Below are positions 63,262 through 64,000 of a DNA stretch of 64,000 nucleotides, piece by piece. A model generated the notes under the pieces. That model ran no database searches. It worked only from the letters and a program-made list of their open reading frames with translations, and was not told the origin of the DNA. Within the stretch, counting starts at the first letter, position 1. Each line of letters starts with the position of its first letter. Source of the stretch: Enterobacteriaceae bacterium (GTDB lineage: Bacteria > Pseudomonadota > Gammaproteobacteria > Enterobacterales > Enterobacteriaceae); NCBI GenBank assembly GCA_902363335.1, contig CABIZV010000003.1, forward strand, positions 407,475 through 471,474. Direction: 5' to 3'. The translations under genes and the position numbers were made by a program.

Positions 63262-63395
63262 AATCGCCGAAGCGTTCCCTGTAGGCCGGGGCAGCCCACA
63301 TGGATGTGGGCTGAGGGCGTGGTTTACATGGATGTAAACTCGCGCCCGACCCGAAGCCGGAGGGGATAAGCTGAGGGAACCGCGCAGCGGCGATT
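63262..63395. other. Multibranched inverted-repeat element B (134 bp)
   Basis: Outer arms AATCGCCG (63262) / CGGCGATT (63388) and then TTCCCT (63275) / AGGGAA (63374), enclosing two perfect hairpins with the same loop: AGCCCACA-TGGA-TGTGGGCT (63302-63321) and GTTTACA-TGGA-TGTAAAC, the latter flanked by GGGCG/CGCCC-type pairing. The nested design suggests a structured RNA or mobile intergenic repeat. The flank 63396-63541 is GC-rich with a further hairpin and no recognisable gene. Confidence 0.65.
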
Positions 63396-63541
63396 TTGCC
63401 GCCAGAGCCTGGGGGTGCAGGGGGCGGCGGCGATTGGCCGCCCCTTGCGTGCTCCCTGCGCCCGCGCGTTTTATATGGCTATATCTGGAAGGGAGCGCAA
63501 CAGGGCACTACACCCCCAAAAAGATCCCCCAACCAAGAAGA

Positions 63542-64000
63542 TTAGTGAGCCCCACCAACCGCATGCTGACGATGACGACTCACAAACCCAAGCACCAAAC
63601 ACATCACAAACACCACCGCATAAAGCGCGTTAGAAGTCGTCAACGCCGCCAGCGGCCCGCTGCTCGCCACAATTGGCCCAGTCACAACAAACGTCAGCAT
63701 CGTGCCGATGGTGCCGCAGGTCAGCACAAAGTTAACCAGTTTGGGTGAGGCCACTTTGGTCTGCAAAGAACCGAGCGTAATAATTGAGGTGTAGATAGCG
63801 CTAGAGAAGAAGCCCAGCGTCAGGATAAACAACGCCAGATGCTGTGGTTCACCATGGTTGAACAGATACATCATCACCGTCGCAATACCCGCCAGCACCG
63901 TCAGAATACGTTGCAGGTCGAAGAAGCGCAGAATGAAACTGAACGCCCACATGCCGAACATATAAGACATCCAGAAATCGCTTACCAGCTTACCGGCGTC
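63542..64000 (-). CDS. tsgA: TsgA major facilitator family protein, C-terminal part
   Basis: The frame is open to the end of the window, so only the last 152 residues are present; the N-terminus lies beyond base 64000. Several membrane segments are visible (LALFILTLGFFSSAIYTSII, FVLTCGTIGTMLTFVVTGPIV, LYAVVFVMCLVLGFV) and the end SRHRQHAVGGAH matches the TsgA tail as I remember it. TsgA is a putative MFS transporter next to nirB in enterobacteria; its substrate is unknown. Confidence 0.88.
   Translation of the reverse strand, partial: DAGKLVSDFWMSYMFGMWAFSFILRFFDLQRILTVLAGIATVMMYLFNHGEPQHLALFILTLGFFSSAIYTSIITLGSLQTKVASPKLVNFVLTCGTIGTMLTFVVTGPIVASSGPLAALTTSNALYAVVFVMCLVLGFVSRHRQHAVGGAH

Noticed and set aside
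63415..63748. Plus-strand ORFs overlapping the tsgA 3' end
   Set aside because: They read antisense into tsgA and begin in the GC-rich intergenic repeat region; no protein family features.

Overview
The window is a piece of an enterobacterial (Enterobacteriaceae) chromosome. The gene content, order and protein lengths follow the Escherichia/Salmonella/Citrobacter glg-glp-mal-gnt-feo-ompB-pck-mrcA-aroKB-dam-trpS-cysG-nir block. REP/BIME-type palindromes and one ERIC element support the family assignment; the genus cannot be fixed by eye. All functional names rest on recognition of protein families from memory, with no database search.

Layout. 1-5.4 kb: end of glgX, then glgC-glgA-glgP (glycogen synthesis and breakdown). 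5.4-8.8 kb: an accessory pocket between glgP and glpD with a 90-bp tandem repeat array, a membrane-anchored PstS-like protein and two exported proteins of unknown role, closed by another copy of the same repeat. 8.8-12.6 kb: glpD, divergent from glpE-glpG-glpR (glycerol-3-phosphate use and its repressor). 12.7-14.9 kb: a GPH-family sugar symporter where E. coli has the rtc genes, then a striking array of 15 REP copies at an exact 47-bp period. 14.9-22.7 kb: malT, divergent from malP-malQ (maltodextrin regulon). 22.9-26.9 kb: gntT with two GntR-type operators and an ERIC element in its leader, nfuA, gntX and bioH. 27.0-30.6 kb: a small DUF1471-type periplasmic protein and the feoABC ferrous iron operon with a Fur-box-like site. 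30.6-44.1 kb: tex, greB, ompR-envZ, pckA, yhgE, hslO, hslR, yrfG and igaA. 44.4-51.0 kb: nudE, mrcA and the divergent hofMNOPQ cluster. 51.3-57.8 kb: aroK-aroB-damX-dam-rpe-gph-trpS with tight or overlapping junctions. 57.8-62.6 kb: yhfL, cysG, nirD, nirB (NADH nitrite reductase and siroheme synthesis), with no nirC between nirD and cysG. 62.6-63.5 kb: a gene-free, strongly structured intergenic block. The window ends inside tsgA.

The coding part is mostly conserved core genome working in carbon storage and catabolism (glg, glp, mal, gnt, pck), iron and nitrite metabolism (feo, nir, cysG), envelope sensing (ompR-envZ, igaA, mrcA) and housekeeping. The unusual content lies between genes: two recently amplified palindromic repeat arrays (5434-5910 and 14172-14899), an ERIC inside a regulated leader, a long hairpin where nirC would be, and two multibranched inverted-repeat elements flanking 49-bp tandem repeats between nirB and tsgA. 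I found no tRNA, rRNA, CRISPR array, insertion sequence, phage, or defence or secretion system.
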